A stretch of 64,000 nt of DNA from Darksidea phi. Its lineage: Eukaryota > Ascomycota > Dothideomycetes > Pleosporales > Lentitheciaceae. Where the stretch lies: assembly GCA_030770425.1 (NCBI GenBank), contig JASJFT010000019.1:62001-126000 (forward strand), read 5' to 3'. Every line of letters starts with the position of its first letter. Within the stretch, counting starts at the first letter, position 1. The position numbers were made by a program, and so were the translations under genes. Under the pieces are notes generated by a model. That model ran no database searches. It was not told the origin of the DNA and was given only the letters and a program-made list of their open reading frames with translations. Shown one piece after another: positions 1 through 11,416 of this stretch.

Positions 1-199
1 AGCAGCGCAGGCGAACGGATTCATACCCAACATTGACACCGAGTGACCCCTAAGATATGTGGCAACCACCACATCATCTCTCTACTAGACCGGATATTCG
101 TAGTATAAGCTAATCTCTAACCCGACACAGGTTCCACTTGTCACTATAACCTGGTAATGTAAATGGCTCACGATTAATAGGTAGAAGATATTGCTTACC
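1..199. other. Left edge, no gene seen
   Basis: This is the downstream flank of the minus-strand thaumatin-like gene. I see no conserved coding segment, RNA gene or repeat in it. Confidence 0.5.
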
Positions 200-1015
200 T
201 TAGAGATCCGGATTCGAGTCACAAAGACGAAAGTAGAGCTCCATAGCGACTGTCGGACAAGTTCCAATTGGATCCTCAAGGCCCCATTTCGGGAATGGCT
301 CATCGACGAAGTATGCGCCCTCTTTAGATGCACTAGTGTAGTTATAAGCCATTGGACGACGAAAGTTAACAAAATTTTCAGGGCACTCACATGCACATCT
401 CCTTAGGATGGCAAGTCATGGTCTTGCAGCCAAATTTGTCCTGGCCATTGATGCTTAGGCCTTGATCCCAAGCCGGGCAATTATTCGCATCGCCACGGCG
501 CCAGCCAAGGTTCTTTGCGCAATCCACGAAGGATATGTCGTAGTAAATGATGCCACGCTTTGTACTGTACTCGAATTGGACTAAGTTGCCGCCATTGCCG
601 CCGACGGGAGTAGATGTTCTTGCAACCTTGTAGACAACACCACAGTTGTCAGTACATCTCGGCTTGTGTGGGACAGCATAGCTGGTGATGAATTCCTTGC
701 GGAGAGCGGACCGAGCTTTCAGTTTCCAAGCTCTCGATTGATGCCCCTCCCATGCTTCCCTGGTGTCTCGTCAGATCATTACCATTCTAGTGCATGCAGT
801 ACAGAAGTTGCCGCGTACCACACATATACGTCGTAATAGCATTGGTTGACGAGAACGAAGTTGCCGTTCCTCAGTGGGTGCACGTTATCAGACGAAGTCG
901 TGACGTTCGCGGCGAAGGCAACGGCGTGATTGCGGACCTGTTCGGCGGGAATGTCTTCCGCAATGACGACTCCGAGCGGAAGGAGAAGGGTGTATATAAG
1001 AGGAAGCAGCAGCAT
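200..1015 (-). CDS. Secreted BYS1/thaumatin-like protein
   Basis: Model: complement(join(200..332,391..759,819..1015)), 232 aa. The start at 1015 gives a hydrophobic signal peptide (MLLLPLIYTLLLPLGVVIA); an in-frame ATG lies upstream at 1114 but would bury it. Exon 1 ends in a VNQCYYDVYVW segment like the 'vNnC.y.vylW' start of BYS1/antigenic thaumatin-like proteins. Exon 2 carries NLVQFEYS, IIYYDISFVD and NCPAW, and exon 3 TCPTVAMELYFRLC, which match the later conserved blocks and paired cysteines. Both introns (333-390 with GTGAGT, 760-818 with GTACGC and a TCTGAC branch-like site) preserve frame. Family members are small secreted, often infection- or phase-associated proteins of unproven function. 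The family call is by pattern recognition, and splice sites were chosen by hand. Confidence 0.72.
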
Positions 1016-1589
1016 TTTGGAGAGGGGGGCTGAAACAAGGTGCTCTATAGACCAAAGTTGAGTGTGATGCTGAAATGGGGTTCGAAGTGTGTGATATTGA
1101 AATTGAGAGAACATGCAAAAGGGGGAGCTTAAATACTCATCTGTGCACTTGTCCTTAATTAATGAAAAGAGTTTTCCCCAGTAGTGCTTAGTCGTCAGTT
1201 ATGGACACACGCCAGTTGCTGAGCCAATCTAGGAACGTCGTTCTGTGCCTGAGTTGTTCTTGCACTGCAAAAGCTTCTAGAGAAAGAACGAACGTAGTAC
1301 TTGGTCAATGGAGAGATAGATTGATATAGGGTAAAACTGTTCACAGACAGTCACTCTAGTGAAGTATCAAACCATCAAAGGCTGAAATCTCAAAACATAC
1401 TGACTTCACCCGTTCAAAAAATGCATTGTGTAAAAGATCAGAATTTTGCTTCCCTATCCCGTAGAGTACCTAGAAGTTACACCAAAATCATAAGCGACCG
1501 TGGGGGAATCATTCGACCAAAAGCCCAAACACCAAGCAGAATCATTGTTACATCACATACCACAGTAGCCTCATAGCACCTTGCACTCC
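1016..1589. other. Intergenic spacer, no gene seen
   Basis: This spacer holds the promoter of the minus-strand thaumatin-like gene and the 3' flank of the next minus-strand gene. Small ORFs here have no recognisable protein features. Confidence 0.5.
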
Positions 1590-3705
1590 TTAACGCTGCA
1601 CCTCCGAAACTGTAACACTACCTTTAACCTTATCCGCCGGTCTATATGGCTCGAACCTCGAACTGCCTCCGCCATACGGCTCGTTGACGAGACTGCCTCT
1701 ACCATCGTTGAATTGATGAGGCACAGTGCCGTATCTCTTTCTTTTCCACAGCAAGAATCCAGCAATAGCACCGATAATAAGCGCACCACCAATGCCAACA
1801 CTGACACCAACGATGAGCTTCTTGCTGACGCCTCCAACTTCGCCATCAAGCTTATTATCGAGCTTTCCCGGCTCCTCAGTAGGAGGAGGAGGCGTGTATG
1901 CAATAGGGCTACCTGATGTCTTGTCGATGCTGTTGACATTTGAACCAAATTCTCTGGCTGAGTTTGCAGGGATAGTTGATTGCGATGGGCCTGGGAAGGT
2001 GGGAACGTCGGAACCGGAGGGGTAGGTTAGGGTGGTTGTTATGACTTCGTCTGATTGGGCGGTCTGTTGGAGCGAGACGGGGCAGTTTGCGCTAACGGAT
2101 GAAGAGCAACCGACGACGGTGTGCTTAATAGTAGTTTCGAGCTCGGTTGTTTTCATCTCTTGGCGCCTTTTATTGGCTTCTGTTGTTGGCGAAGGTGTTG
2201 AAGATGGGCTTGACCCGTCTTTGTTGGAGGTGGAAGTGGATGTTGCAGTCGCGGGTGCTGGACTGGTGGGTCGTGGTGTGCCCTTACTTGCACATACTTC
2301 AGCAAGCTGCGTGTTCCAGATCGGAATCTTCGTCTCAGCAACCGGCCCCCATGTAACGGAGTCAAGTGCAACACTCATGCCCGCCGCAGCACCGACTGCG
2401 ATCTGGAATTCTTGCACAGCCTTAATCTCGCACTCGGGATCGTTGGGAACGTAAGAAACGTTCGTAATGAACTCAGCAAGGTTGGCGAAGACGGAAACTT
2501 GAATTCCGCCACTCATTTCAGGTATACCAATGGCTTTTATAAGCTGGTCAACACCGCCAGTTTTAGGGGCGCCGAGCGAAAGACCGGAGTAGATGCCAAT
2601 GCGGAGGGCAGCGCTGAACACGACACCTGCGGATTCGACAGTTACGGGAAGGAATTCAAATTGGCCGCCGTTGCTGACGAACATGTTAGTCTAAGACAAC
2701 TATGGGCAAGAATATGACCTACTGGACAATATTCGAAATCTGCTCGCTGAACAAGGGAATATTAATCTTGATACCATCGTCGAGCTTGATGTGAATACCC
2801 GAGCTCATGTCGAGCGTACCTTCAACAGAAAGTATCAAATCCACGCTGAAGACGACACCCAGCATAAGATTCGGACCAAGCCCGATACCCGCAAGGCTTT
2901 GGGCTGTGAAGAGGGTGTACTCGTACTCAGAGCCAACTGTGAGCACTGTCTCCATCTCCAAGTATAATTCCATTTGATCGAAGGTGAACTCTAGCGTACA
3001 CTCAGGGATAGCTGGGATGTCAAGGTCAAAGCTATAGTTGAAAGTAGGGAATGCGAAGTCGGCGAGGTCAATACCATCGCCAAAGTTGCTGATTACCCCT
3101 TTGATGTAGTTGGCAAAATAGTCCTGAACCGATTGTGTGAAGTTCATTACTTCATCACGGAACTCGGTAGTGGTAGCATCCACGGCTTGGCTGGCGTTGA
3201 AATCGTCGGCAATGTCCAGCTCGAAGGTGGCGACACCTTTGGTGTAACACTTCTTGCAAATGATCTCGATACCGCCGGAGGCACCGAATTGGCCCTGCGG
3301 ATCGTTCTTGTTCTTGGGGTCATTGTTCTCCGTCGGGCTGTCCTTCGGCTTGTTCTCTTCATTTTGTCGTTTGGTATTGACGTTGACCTCCGAGGGAGTT
3401 CCGCCTCTACAAGATTTGTTGGTCTTCGGGATCAGGAATGTTTAGATAACAACTTACATCTTCAACAAAGTAGCGCCCTCCCAGTATTGCTCCAATGATA
3501 CATTACCCTTGAGGTCTGCTTCTCCTTCTCTCTTTGCGAGCGACGCTTCCGCAAGCCCACGTCGAAGCTCCCGGTACGTGTCCGCAGTCGACATACCAGG
3601 TGCATTGTATGTCTTGACCGAAACATCCATAGGATTTGGTTCTGCGGTTACAAGGCTGAGGCACGTGGCCAGCGCCGAAGCGCAGAGAGAACGAGCGAAC
3701 AACAT
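1590..3705 (-). CDS. Single-pass fungal cell-surface protein (DUF7223-like)
   Basis: Model: complement(join(1590..2673,2723..3406,3458..3705)), 671 aa. Residues 1-21 form a signal peptide (MLFARSLCASALATCLSLVTA). The middle, about residues 110-440, is a beta-rich extracellular region with few cysteines (ICKKC, PECTLEF, PECEIK) that resembles fungal DUF7029/DUF7223 surface proteins. A Ser/Thr/Pro-rich stalk of about 150 residues follows, then one transmembrane helix near residues 597-622 (LIVGVSVGIGGALIIGAIAG) with a basic KRKR stop-transfer and a 47-residue cytoplasmic tail. Both introns have consensus donors (GTAAGT, GTAGGT) and the phases fit. A wall-sensor or adhesin-like role is an inference from topology; no enzymatic motif is visible. 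Confidence 0.72.
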
Positions 3706-5721
3706 CGCTGTAGTCTAATCGCAAAACCTAAATATGCCTATACGCTAAACGAGGTCGCAGCAATAAGGTGGGAAAACAAAAATGCGTATCCTAAGCCTCC
3801 CACTTTCTAAGGAATCACTCAGGCCTTATAGAGTATCAGCCAGCTGCACTAACAGCCCACGTCTAAGGCCCCCACCATCAAAAATCCGAACCATGTGCAC
3901 GGTGGACACTACGAGACGGAACTGCGGCATGTTTGCTTCAAAATCGTTGTGCCATACCAAATGCGGAACGGAAAATGTGGCGTGGGTACAGGGTTGTAGA
4001 TCCTCAGCCTTTTGCAAAGGGCCAAAGAAGCAACTGCGGGGAATAATTCGGTGATACGAAAGGCATCCGTGCGGTGGAACTGCCCGCGCTGTACAATCCC
4101 CCTGATGCGACGAGGCGGGCCATCTATTCTTTCCTGAAACCTCGAAAATTCCGACACTGCTGTCTGTTTTTTCGGATGCTTCGCCCCAACGTTGTGGAGC
4201 CGAAACATAAGTGAACGAAATCCGGCCGAAATGACGACCGCATGGCTGAACACTGCCCGGGGTAGCAAACCGAAACGTAAATTTAGCCCTGCAGCTTTCC
4301 CCGGTCCTAAACCAAGTGCGGCAATGATTTGGCCCCAGAATGCGAACACATGACGGGGATGCGGCTTGAGGTCTGCAAGCCTGGAACAAAAGCATACGAG
4401 CATTTTGAAACTTTATGCACGTCGTGTGGGACATTCCTTATCGGCTGGTCATTAATTATGAACGGAGTGGGGTCGAGTTCACTTATGACGGTGTGCAGGA
4501 TAAGTCAAGCTCAAAGTATTCTGTGCAGAGGTCGAGGGAGTCTTGAAACCTTTGCATGCGGTCGTGTCTGTCTTCGTGGAGCGCTGGCTTCGCCGCCGGA
4601 AAGTGTTCCAGTAAGGTATTTAGTTCCCGATTGGTAAGGAAAGAAGGCAGGGCCGCAATCCTCAGGTTATGGATTGAGGAGGGGGCCTTGCATGCAAGAA
4701 TTGGGCGCAGTGCAGGTATGGTAGGCGCCACAAACTCGATGCGTTTTGTTATCGTATCATGTAATGCGGCGTAGTGGTCCAGCACCTGGCCGGACTATTT
4801 CGTAGGCTCTGCCACACACCGCTGATGCACACTTGGGGTGCATTTATAGAGCAAAGTTAGGCGACCAATGTCCATTATCGATAGGAGGGTGAGGAGGGAA
4901 ATAAAGGTAGAGGGCAGCGGTTGAACTGCGAGGCGATGTGAGTGACCGGCACAGCACGACACCAACAACCAATCTCAGGCGGCGCCTCTGCACTCCGTGC
5001 TTTGCACTCAACTACGCCTTGGCGAATCGCCATCCCAAGATTGCAAAGGCTTAGATGCATGTAGACATGGGTTCAGTGCGATGGTGGTGTAGTTGCAGGT
5101 GGCATACCTCAACAGAGACAAGTTTTTCCAGCGCTTGTCCGCAGTCACCGCTTCTGTCGCACCTATTTCTAGACTTTGCAGACTGTTAGAAGAGCGTTGG
5201 TCACTATAGAAATTAGCAGACGGGACCCGGGTTTGCGTTGGGTGATTATGCCAGGAATAGCAGTTTAATGTTGAAGTCCGTAGGAAGCCTGATCGGCTAG
5301 ATTGTAGGCGCTATATGAGCGGCATGCTGCTAATTACTAAGCGTGCATATATGGCTGATCATATACCAATGTAAAGCTCGGCCCTGTTGCTACTGCCTGT
5401 TCCACCATTTCAGAATTGATTCCTAGGAGTATCTCTCGATGTACAACCCGCGTACATCTTACCTATGCCTTTTCAGTGCCCTTACCTACGGCGCCTATGC
5501 AGTCCTAAACGAATCACTCGCACAACATCCAGCTTACCTAATCCTAGTTTAAATAGCAGCTCCTTGTCAGGTACTCTTTGCTACCTGCATCAACAAAGAC
5601 CCACAGCTGAAAACGACGCCCCTTTGGTAGGAAAGTTGCGGTTCCTCTGCGATACCTCTTATTATTGGATGGAGCCAGTGCTGTGGGCTTACACAGTCGA
5701 ACCCTAAGAAGCTAGCCTAGT
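3706..5721. other. 2 kb gap without a supported gene
   Basis: Several overlapping ORFs of 60-200 codons exist here on both strands (the largest at 3826-4434 minus, and a 100-codon one at 4483-4785 minus). None shows a domain, signal peptide, or convincing splice-and-start structure. The stretch probably holds the promoter of the surface-protein gene and decayed sequence upstream of the HET relic. Confidence 0.4.
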
Positions 5722-7289
5722 ATGGACTTCTGTAATAACTGTCTCGAGCTCACTCAATGGGTAGCAGAGTCTGCGCCGAGAGGATGGCCTACCTTGACAT
5801 TGAGGAAGACGACCACGCTCCAGGAGACAGAAACCATATGCCAACTCTGCCAAGTAATCTCCAACAGCCTACAGTATAATGTATTGAGGGAGGGCCCATT
5901 GACCATCTACATACACCTTTCCAGTGGTACTATGATAGGCGAGCGAGGCCTTATTGCGAGTGTGGGATAGTTCTCTAGTTCACGAATCAGCAACCTTACG
6001 AGTATGTGACACTTGCTCTATGAGCAGATGCGGGTAGAAAGTTTGCAAGTTGCACCTACTCCGATCGCCATTGATCAATGAAATGCGGCAAGCGATCCCG
6101 CCTCCGGAACTTTCATCACTCAACCACCGATCCCGAGAGAACAAATACGAGATGTGTATGACTTAGCTCGCCTTTAGCTAGCGGTTGTAGTTCGATCCAC
6201 AAAAGATGCTCTGCTGCGATGGAAACACGACTGCCTACTCGTGTTTTGAGGGTATCTAGAAGCTCAGAAGCTCCTTCGATCGGACTGATGGAAACAAACG
6301 GCATGAAAGGGAGTTACTGTGCTTTATGCCATTGCTGGGCCTTGTCAATAAACTAACTCTAGTGACTACTAGCACAAATCTGCAAAATCATCTTATCAGA
6401 ATAATGCTTGAGTAATTACGAAAGCCTTTCCAAGATACGGTCATGTTGGCTCTGGCTACTGGCATTAAGGATTTCTGGATAGACTCACTTTGCATCATAC
6501 AAAATGATGCATAAGACTGGCATTCAGAAGCGAAAGAGATGAGAATTAAATACAGTAATGCAACCCGGGCGATAACCTGGTGATAGCTGTAGCTGGCACC
6601 AAAGATTCGACGGAAGACTTGTGGCAAACGAACGGCAACAGCCAATAACCATCAAGGCTCCGTTATGTCCTGAATGGCATCATCAAAGGCTCGTTTAATA
6701 TGGCTCTGTTGCAAAAGTACAAAGAAAGAGCGCCAACTTGTAGCCTTTTGAGAGAAAGGCTTGGGCTTTCCAGAAATGGTCCCTCGCACAAAGGCTCATG
6801 ATTTTCACGGCTTGCGGTATAACATGGAAGTGCAACGATCCGGAGTTGTCTGAGAGAGGGGACCGTAGCGACCTCCGCCTTGATAAGTGAACTGCATGGA
6901 GCAATCTATTAGAACAATATTCATCGAAGTTGACCTATCCTTCGGATTGTCTACACGCTTTAGGGGAATCGTGGCTGAACTACAAGACTCGACAAGATCA
7001 ATTTCCCTTCGAATACGGAGTCTAAGAAGATGACCTCGTTCGGTAAATACTTTGGAAGAAGGGTCGGCCTGACTCTGAAGACGCCTTATTGGATATGCCC
7101 TCATGGACTTGGGCAGCTACTGGAGGTGTCAAGTTCTTGCATAGTCTCCGTAACTTAGTCAATCCAATGATTCGCATGAATGGATTCAGCATGCTTTGGT
7201 CGAGTGATAGCAGGGGGATTTCGCTGAATAGAAGGCTAATTACAAAGTTCCTACTGTTGCTTGTCAACACCCAACGTGTACAGAAGTAA
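5722..7289 (+). pseudogene. Decayed HET-domain (heterokaryon incompatibility) gene
   Basis: Scattered plus-strand frames give HET-family landmarks in the right order. They are an N-terminal cysteine segment (MDFCNNCLELTQW, ICQLCQVISNS) at 5722-5970, then LPTRVLRVS and YCALCHCWA (for the usual PTRV and YVALSHCWG) near 6225-6355. Next comes FWIDSLCIIQNDA followed by DWHSEAKEM (for LWIDSLCIIQDS..DW..E) near 6475-6535, and MPSWTWAATGG (for APSWSWAS) near 7093-7125. These pieces are interrupted by in-frame stops (TAA at 6413 and 6512) and frame changes, so no full-length protein can be made. HET proteins trigger cell death on non-self recognition. Exact ends are approximate. Confidence 0.75.
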
Positions 7290-7559
7290 AAGCAACATAC
7301 TTTTCTTCGGGGAGATGCATGTGGCCTTACGTAATCATCTTGGCAAACCTACCTTCCGTCACCGTCACCAACCACCGATGCCAACCGCCAACGAGACACG
7401 TTCAAACCCACATCTTCCCACCAAAACCCCGCCGCCCTTCACAAACGAGTACCAAGAAGTCTGCGCGAAGCTCCAACCCTCCTCCAGGCCCACAAACCCA
7501 TCCTCGCAACAAAGCGCCTCCACCGCACCTCCGCATAACCGCCGAGCACCACCGCCAGG

Positions 7560-8009
7560 ATGTCCGACGCCTACGAGCGCGAAAGGTACGCCTGACCATT
7601 CCCTCCTTGCCTATATCTTCTACTTAGAAACTAGAGAAAGGGACCAAGCACTTATATCAGTATAGGCAAAACAACTCCCGCCTCGACGAACTAGCCAGCA
7701 AAGTCACCGCGCTACGCGGCGTAACAATAGATATATACGATAACGCGCGCGACCAGCATGTAATCGACAGCACCGTAAGTCTCCAGCTGGCCCCCTTCTG
7801 CCAACCTCACACTCAAAAAGTGGGCGCAACAATGCTAATAGTGACAACAGAGCGAGACCTTCTCCACCTTCACCACAACCCTAAAAGGCAGCGCGACCCG
7901 CCTAACTCGCATGGCGCAATCCGGTAACAAAGTCGCCGTCCTCAAGCTTGCCGGTATAATAAGCGGTGTTGTGCTTATGCTGTATTTTATATGGCATTTA
8001 GTCTTCTGA
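7560..8009 (+). CDS. SFT1: SFT1-like Qc-SNARE of the Golgi
   Basis: Model: join(7560..7585,7666..7774,7851..8009), 97 aa. The protein has a short N-terminus, a SNARE coiled-coil (about residues 8-70, including RLDELASKVTALRGVTIDIY and TSETFSTFTTTLKGSATRL) and a C-terminal tail anchor (VAVLKLAGIISGVVLMLYFIW). Length and layout match Sft1/Bet1-family SNAREs; the RLTRMAQSG.K.AVLKLAG block is typical of fungal Sft1. It should act in retrograde intra-Golgi membrane fusion as the Qc-SNARE of a four-helix complex. Introns of 80 and 76 bp keep frame. The gene is convergent with BYE1. Confidence 0.9.
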
Positions 8010-8590
8010 ACTTCACTCTGAACCAAGAGCGGAAGTACAGAAATAATAGATCCGGCCGCGGCGAGCACGGCTATCGGAAGGATCAGGGTGCGGAGGGTGT
8101 GAGGAAGACACGAGGAGGGAATGTGGAACGCCGGGAATGTACGGGATAACATGTATAGGAATGGGGGAGGGAAGTAGGGCGGGGTAGAGTGGCTGTAAGT
8201 CGTATGTGCATAATACCTGACGTATGAATATGGGATACGGTATATCACTTTTGGGCAGGTCAGGCGTTGGGGAGTTCAGCATACCGTCCACATCAATCCA
8301 ATTCAATCAACCATCCAATACAATGTTCAAATTACCAAGAGGATCCATTTCCACCCACCAAAAGCGAGAACACGCTCCAGCATTGATTACTAGAGATAAC
8401 AATATACACGACAAACCACCAACCCAGTATCCAGCCGAAAAGGTTGCCCAGCCCCCATTGGAGGCTGCATGTAGGGTATCAACGCAGACATGCATCTCCA
8501 AGTCTACATACGTCCTTGCGCCGCGAAAAGGCTCCGAAGAGAAAGAAAGCCGAGTATCTATTAAACTGCGGTCGAACACCTTTTACTGCT
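8010..8590. other. Convergent 3' spacer
   Basis: This lies between the ends of the plus-strand SNARE gene and the minus-strand BYE1 gene. Overlapping short ORFs on both strands show no family features; I see only 3' flank sequence. Confidence 0.5.
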
Positions 8591-11416
8591 CTAAGATTGC
8601 CCACTCTCTGGCGCGACCTTCGCCGCGAAATGCTTTGTCAACATGGTCAGATCCTCCGCCGCTTCAGGCACAGTGTCCATAATATATCTCAGGTTGTTCA
8701 TCTGAGCCTCAGTCATAGTGGCTCCAGCACCGCTCTGAAGGATCTGCTGGATGGTAGGCTTAGACATGTAGGGACCCAATATCTCGGCCATCTTCGGGTT
8801 TGCAGGATTTAGGCCGGTCTGCGGGGCTGGTGATTGATGCGGCGCATATTGGCCGTTGCCGGGTAGTGGAGGGGTTTGGCCATATTGGAGGTGGTTGTTC
8901 GCTGGGAAGTTTTGCATTGGTGAAAAGGATGCGCCAACAGGCGAGTATTGCGGACCGTGAGGGTTTGTGAGAGGGGACGGACTAGGTACGGGGCCGTTCG
9001 TCGGACCGTTCGGTGCTTGTGCTGGATGCGCTGGAATGCTTTGTGCCGGGAACTGCTCAAAGGTCTGCGCCTGTGGTAGTTGGGGCTTCACCTCTGGCAA
9101 CTTCGCTACGAGAGCTAGCAACATCATTTGTTCCTTGCGTGGCGTCTCAATGGTGCAATGCTCCAGCATATCGAGGAAAGGCGGAAGGTTGCTGCCTCCT
9201 GGCGGCACAGGGATGACATACAAGTCTCTCACCGCCTCGTTCCCCTCCACGGGTACGACACCCCATCGATTTCGCGGTGCGAAGTAATCGTAGAGATGGT
9301 TCATGGCTGTTCGGCCTTCGGGAGAAACAGGACTGAGTGCCAGGACACAGACGTCGTGACTGCCAGTCGATCCCAAGCCTCGGATGTACTCGTCACCCTT
9401 TGAGCTCTCAATGCGCCCTTGGATGGGTAAAGTAGAGGACAACAGCCGGTCCCAAGGAATGATTTGCCCAAAGTCTCCGCCTGCAACAAATCTGGCAACA
9501 GCATCGAAGCGCTCCATCTGTTGCATATTGAGTGTTCCTTGCCACACAATTGAAGGATCGGATCGATAGTCGGACATCTCTACATCATTGTCTTCGTCTT
9601 TTAGTAATCGATCAATGTCCGGGTCAACGCCAGGATCCTGCTGCGGTTTTTCTTGCGCTCTAATGGAGCTCTGTCGACGCAGTAGAAATGCCTGTTGATC
9701 GTGCTGTGGTGAGCGCACCTTATCAAAGACAGAGTTGATGTCGAAGGCTGCGGAAGAGCGTCGTACCCCATCAGCGGAAGTGCCGGACGTATCCACAGCA
9801 AGCGGTGCTCGGTGTCCTACATCCTCTGGTAGCTCTACCGTCATTTGACCATCTCGAGAGGGAGACTGTGGCTCTTCTGCCTTGGCGTCAAGTTCCCTGT
9901 CACGTGGCGGCGGAGCCCTGAAGTCGTTGTCATCGGGCATGTAATCCTCCCCTACAACCTCTTCGCCTTTGTGGGTCTTCCGGAGACGGGGTCCCGGCTC
10001 TTCAGTCAGCACCATTTGCTTCTCATTCGCCTCCCGCATGGCGGCATACTCGCGCTGTTTCTCTTCGCTTGCCATTTCCTCGGGGGCCATGGAAGCGAGC
10101 TCTTCAGTAGTGAGGCCGCCGGTAAGCAATCGGTCGATAAGAATGGTGTTCTTCTTGACGTTGAACATGATGCTCCGAAGCTGCAGGACAAAAGGCGACT
10201 CGGCGTTGACTGGTTCTCCATGGCGGAGCAAGGCGGCGCGGTCTATCTGCAAAGCAAACTGCGTAGCGAGTGATTTGGCAGTCTCTCCGTCAGGTATGCG
10301 GTAGCCACGCGAATCCGAGGCGGCGGCGGCGTCGATCAGGGGCGCAAGGGTGTCCCTCAGTTTTTCCGCAAAGGATTTCTGCTTTGGTGGAAGAGAATCG
10401 ATCTCGGTAGCGACCTCGGTGGTGGTTTCTGATTGTGGAGTAGCCTTCTCGGTGCGTGGCGCGCTCGACTTCCTGCGTTTCTTGTTGGAGGAGTCTTTCT
10501 CCGTAGCGGACTCATGGCGTCGCTTCTCTCCCAGGGGAGATTGCGGTTGGCTCTTAGGAGTTTCCTTCTTGCTGGGCTGAATGTTGTTAGCATGGGATGG
10601 GCCAGTCGGGGCTCCGCGCCCTACTTTTGCTTCGGCCTTGCTACTCTCTACGTCCTGGGGAGCGTCCTTTGGCGTGGAGACGGGCGCTGGAGCCGAGGGC
10701 GCCGGTGCTTGTGCTTGCGCGGGCGCTTGGGGTGGGGTGGGAGCCGATGCAGGAGCCGGAGGTTGCGCTGGCTGTGGGGTAGACGGCTTTGACTTCTCCT
10801 GCTTGGCTTCCCCTTGCACGTCGCTGGGCCGTGACTTGGGCGGCTTCTGGCCCTTCTTGCGACTCCACGGCTTCTCGCCGCGGCCCATGGCTGCGAGCAG
10901 CTCGACGTGGTCTTGGGGATTGCATTGCTCGCAATAGTAATTCTTGTTGTCCCAGTAGTTGCCTTCGGGGAGGTTGAGGCACCGGTTGTGTTGCCACACT
11001 TCGCACTTGTCGCAGCATATCATCTGTCGTCCCCGGATGTCGCGCTGCTCCCCGCAGACGCAGCGGATGACGGCCTCTTCTTCCTCCTCGTCTTCATTCC
11101 CGCCCGATTGTGTCGATTGCGAGCGCGCCGGCTCGGCCCTACCGGCAGCCTGTGTCTTCTTCTCCGGCTTGCCCTTGGCCTTGGATTTGGTGTTGAGGAC
11201 GGGCTCGTCGAGGGCGTCGGCGTTCTTAGTGTGGTGGCCCTTGTTGGCGCGGCCAGAGCGACGCACATCGTCTACAGGAGGCTGGTTAGCATGGCTGTGG
11301 GGGTTCGAGGGAGCCCGACGCGCGTCCTGCGATGGTGTTGTTGTTGTTCGCCTCGAGCGTCGCGCTGGTGGTGTGTGCTTACCGGCCATGGTGGAAGGCA
11401 TGCAAAGTGGGCTCAA
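8591..11416 (-). CDS. BYE1: BYE1-like PHD/TFIIS/SPOC transcription elongation regulator
   Basis: Uninterrupted 941-codon ORF. Order of domains: acidic and basic N-terminus; PHD finger at about residues 117-167 with the full Cys4-His-Cys3 set (CVCG, CCDKCEVWQHNRC, YYCEQC); Ala/Pro/Gln-rich linker; TFIIS central domain at about 349-490 (FAEKLRDTLAPLI, RSIMFNVKKN, GGLTTEELASM); SPOC domain at about 630-785 (WQGTLNMQQMERFDAVARFV, LYVIPVPP); Pro/Gln-rich tail. This order is the yeast Bye1 / animal PHF3-DIDO plan: Bye1 binds H3K4me3 through the PHD and RNA polymerase II through the TFIIS-like domain. The first Met is at 11416; Met-6 or Met-10 (11389, MAGKHTPPARR) is an equally good start. It shares an upstream region with the divergent CCDC16-like gene. 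Confidence 0.9.
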   Translation of the reverse strand: MSPLCMPSTMAGKHTPPARRSRRTTTTPSQDARRAPSNPHSHANQPPVDDVRRSGRANKGHHTKNADALDEPVLNTKSKAKGKPEKKTQAAGRAEPARSQSTQSGGNEDEEEEEAVIRCVCGEQRDIRGRQMICCDKCEVWQHNRCLNLPEGNYWDNKNYYCEQCNPQDHVELLAAMGRGEKPWSRKKGQKPPKSRPSDVQGEAKQEKSKPSTPQPAQPPAPASAPTPPQAPAQAQAPAPSAPAPVSTPKDAPQDVESSKAEAKVGRGAPTGPSHANNIQPSKKETPKSQPQSPLGEKRRHESATEKDSSNKKRRKSSAPRTEKATPQSETTTEVATEIDSLPPKQKSFAEKLRDTLAPLIDAAAASDSRGYRIPDGETAKSLATQFALQIDRAALLRHGEPVNAESPFVLQLRSIMFNVKKNTILIDRLLTGGLTTEELASMAPEEMASEEKQREYAAMREANEKQMVLTEEPGPRLRKTHKGEEVVGEDYMPDDNDFRAPPPRDRELDAKAEEPQSPSRDGQMTVELPEDVGHRAPLAVDTSGTSADGVRRSSAAFDINSVFDKVRSPQHDQQAFLLRRQSSIRAQEKPQQDPGVDPDIDRLLKDEDNDVEMSDYRSDPSIVWQGTLNMQQMERFDAVARFVAGGDFGQIIPWDRLLSSTLPIQGRIESSKGDEYIRGLGSTGSHDVCVLALSPVSPEGRTAMNHLYDYFAPRNRWGVVPVEGNEAVRDLYVIPVPPGGSNLPPFLDMLEHCTIETPRKEQMMLLALVAKLPEVKPQLPQAQTFEQFPAQSIPAHPAQAPNGPTNGPVPSPSPLTNPHGPQYSPVGASFSPMQNFPANNHLQYGQTPPLPGNGQYAPHQSPAPQTGLNPANPKMAEILGPYMSKPTIQQILQSGAGATMTEAQMNNLRYIMDTVPEAAEDLTMLTKHFAAKVAPESGQS

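Noticed and set aside
3826..4434. 202-codon minus-strand ORF
   Set aside because: Another ORF overlaps the same bases in a second frame, composition is Cys/His/Arg-rich and random-looking, and there is no family motif or conserved start.
4483..4785. 100-codon minus-strand ORF (MLDHYAALHDTITKR)
   Set aside because: Protein-like composition but no recognisable family, and an overlapping ORF exists on the other strand. Insufficient to call a gene.
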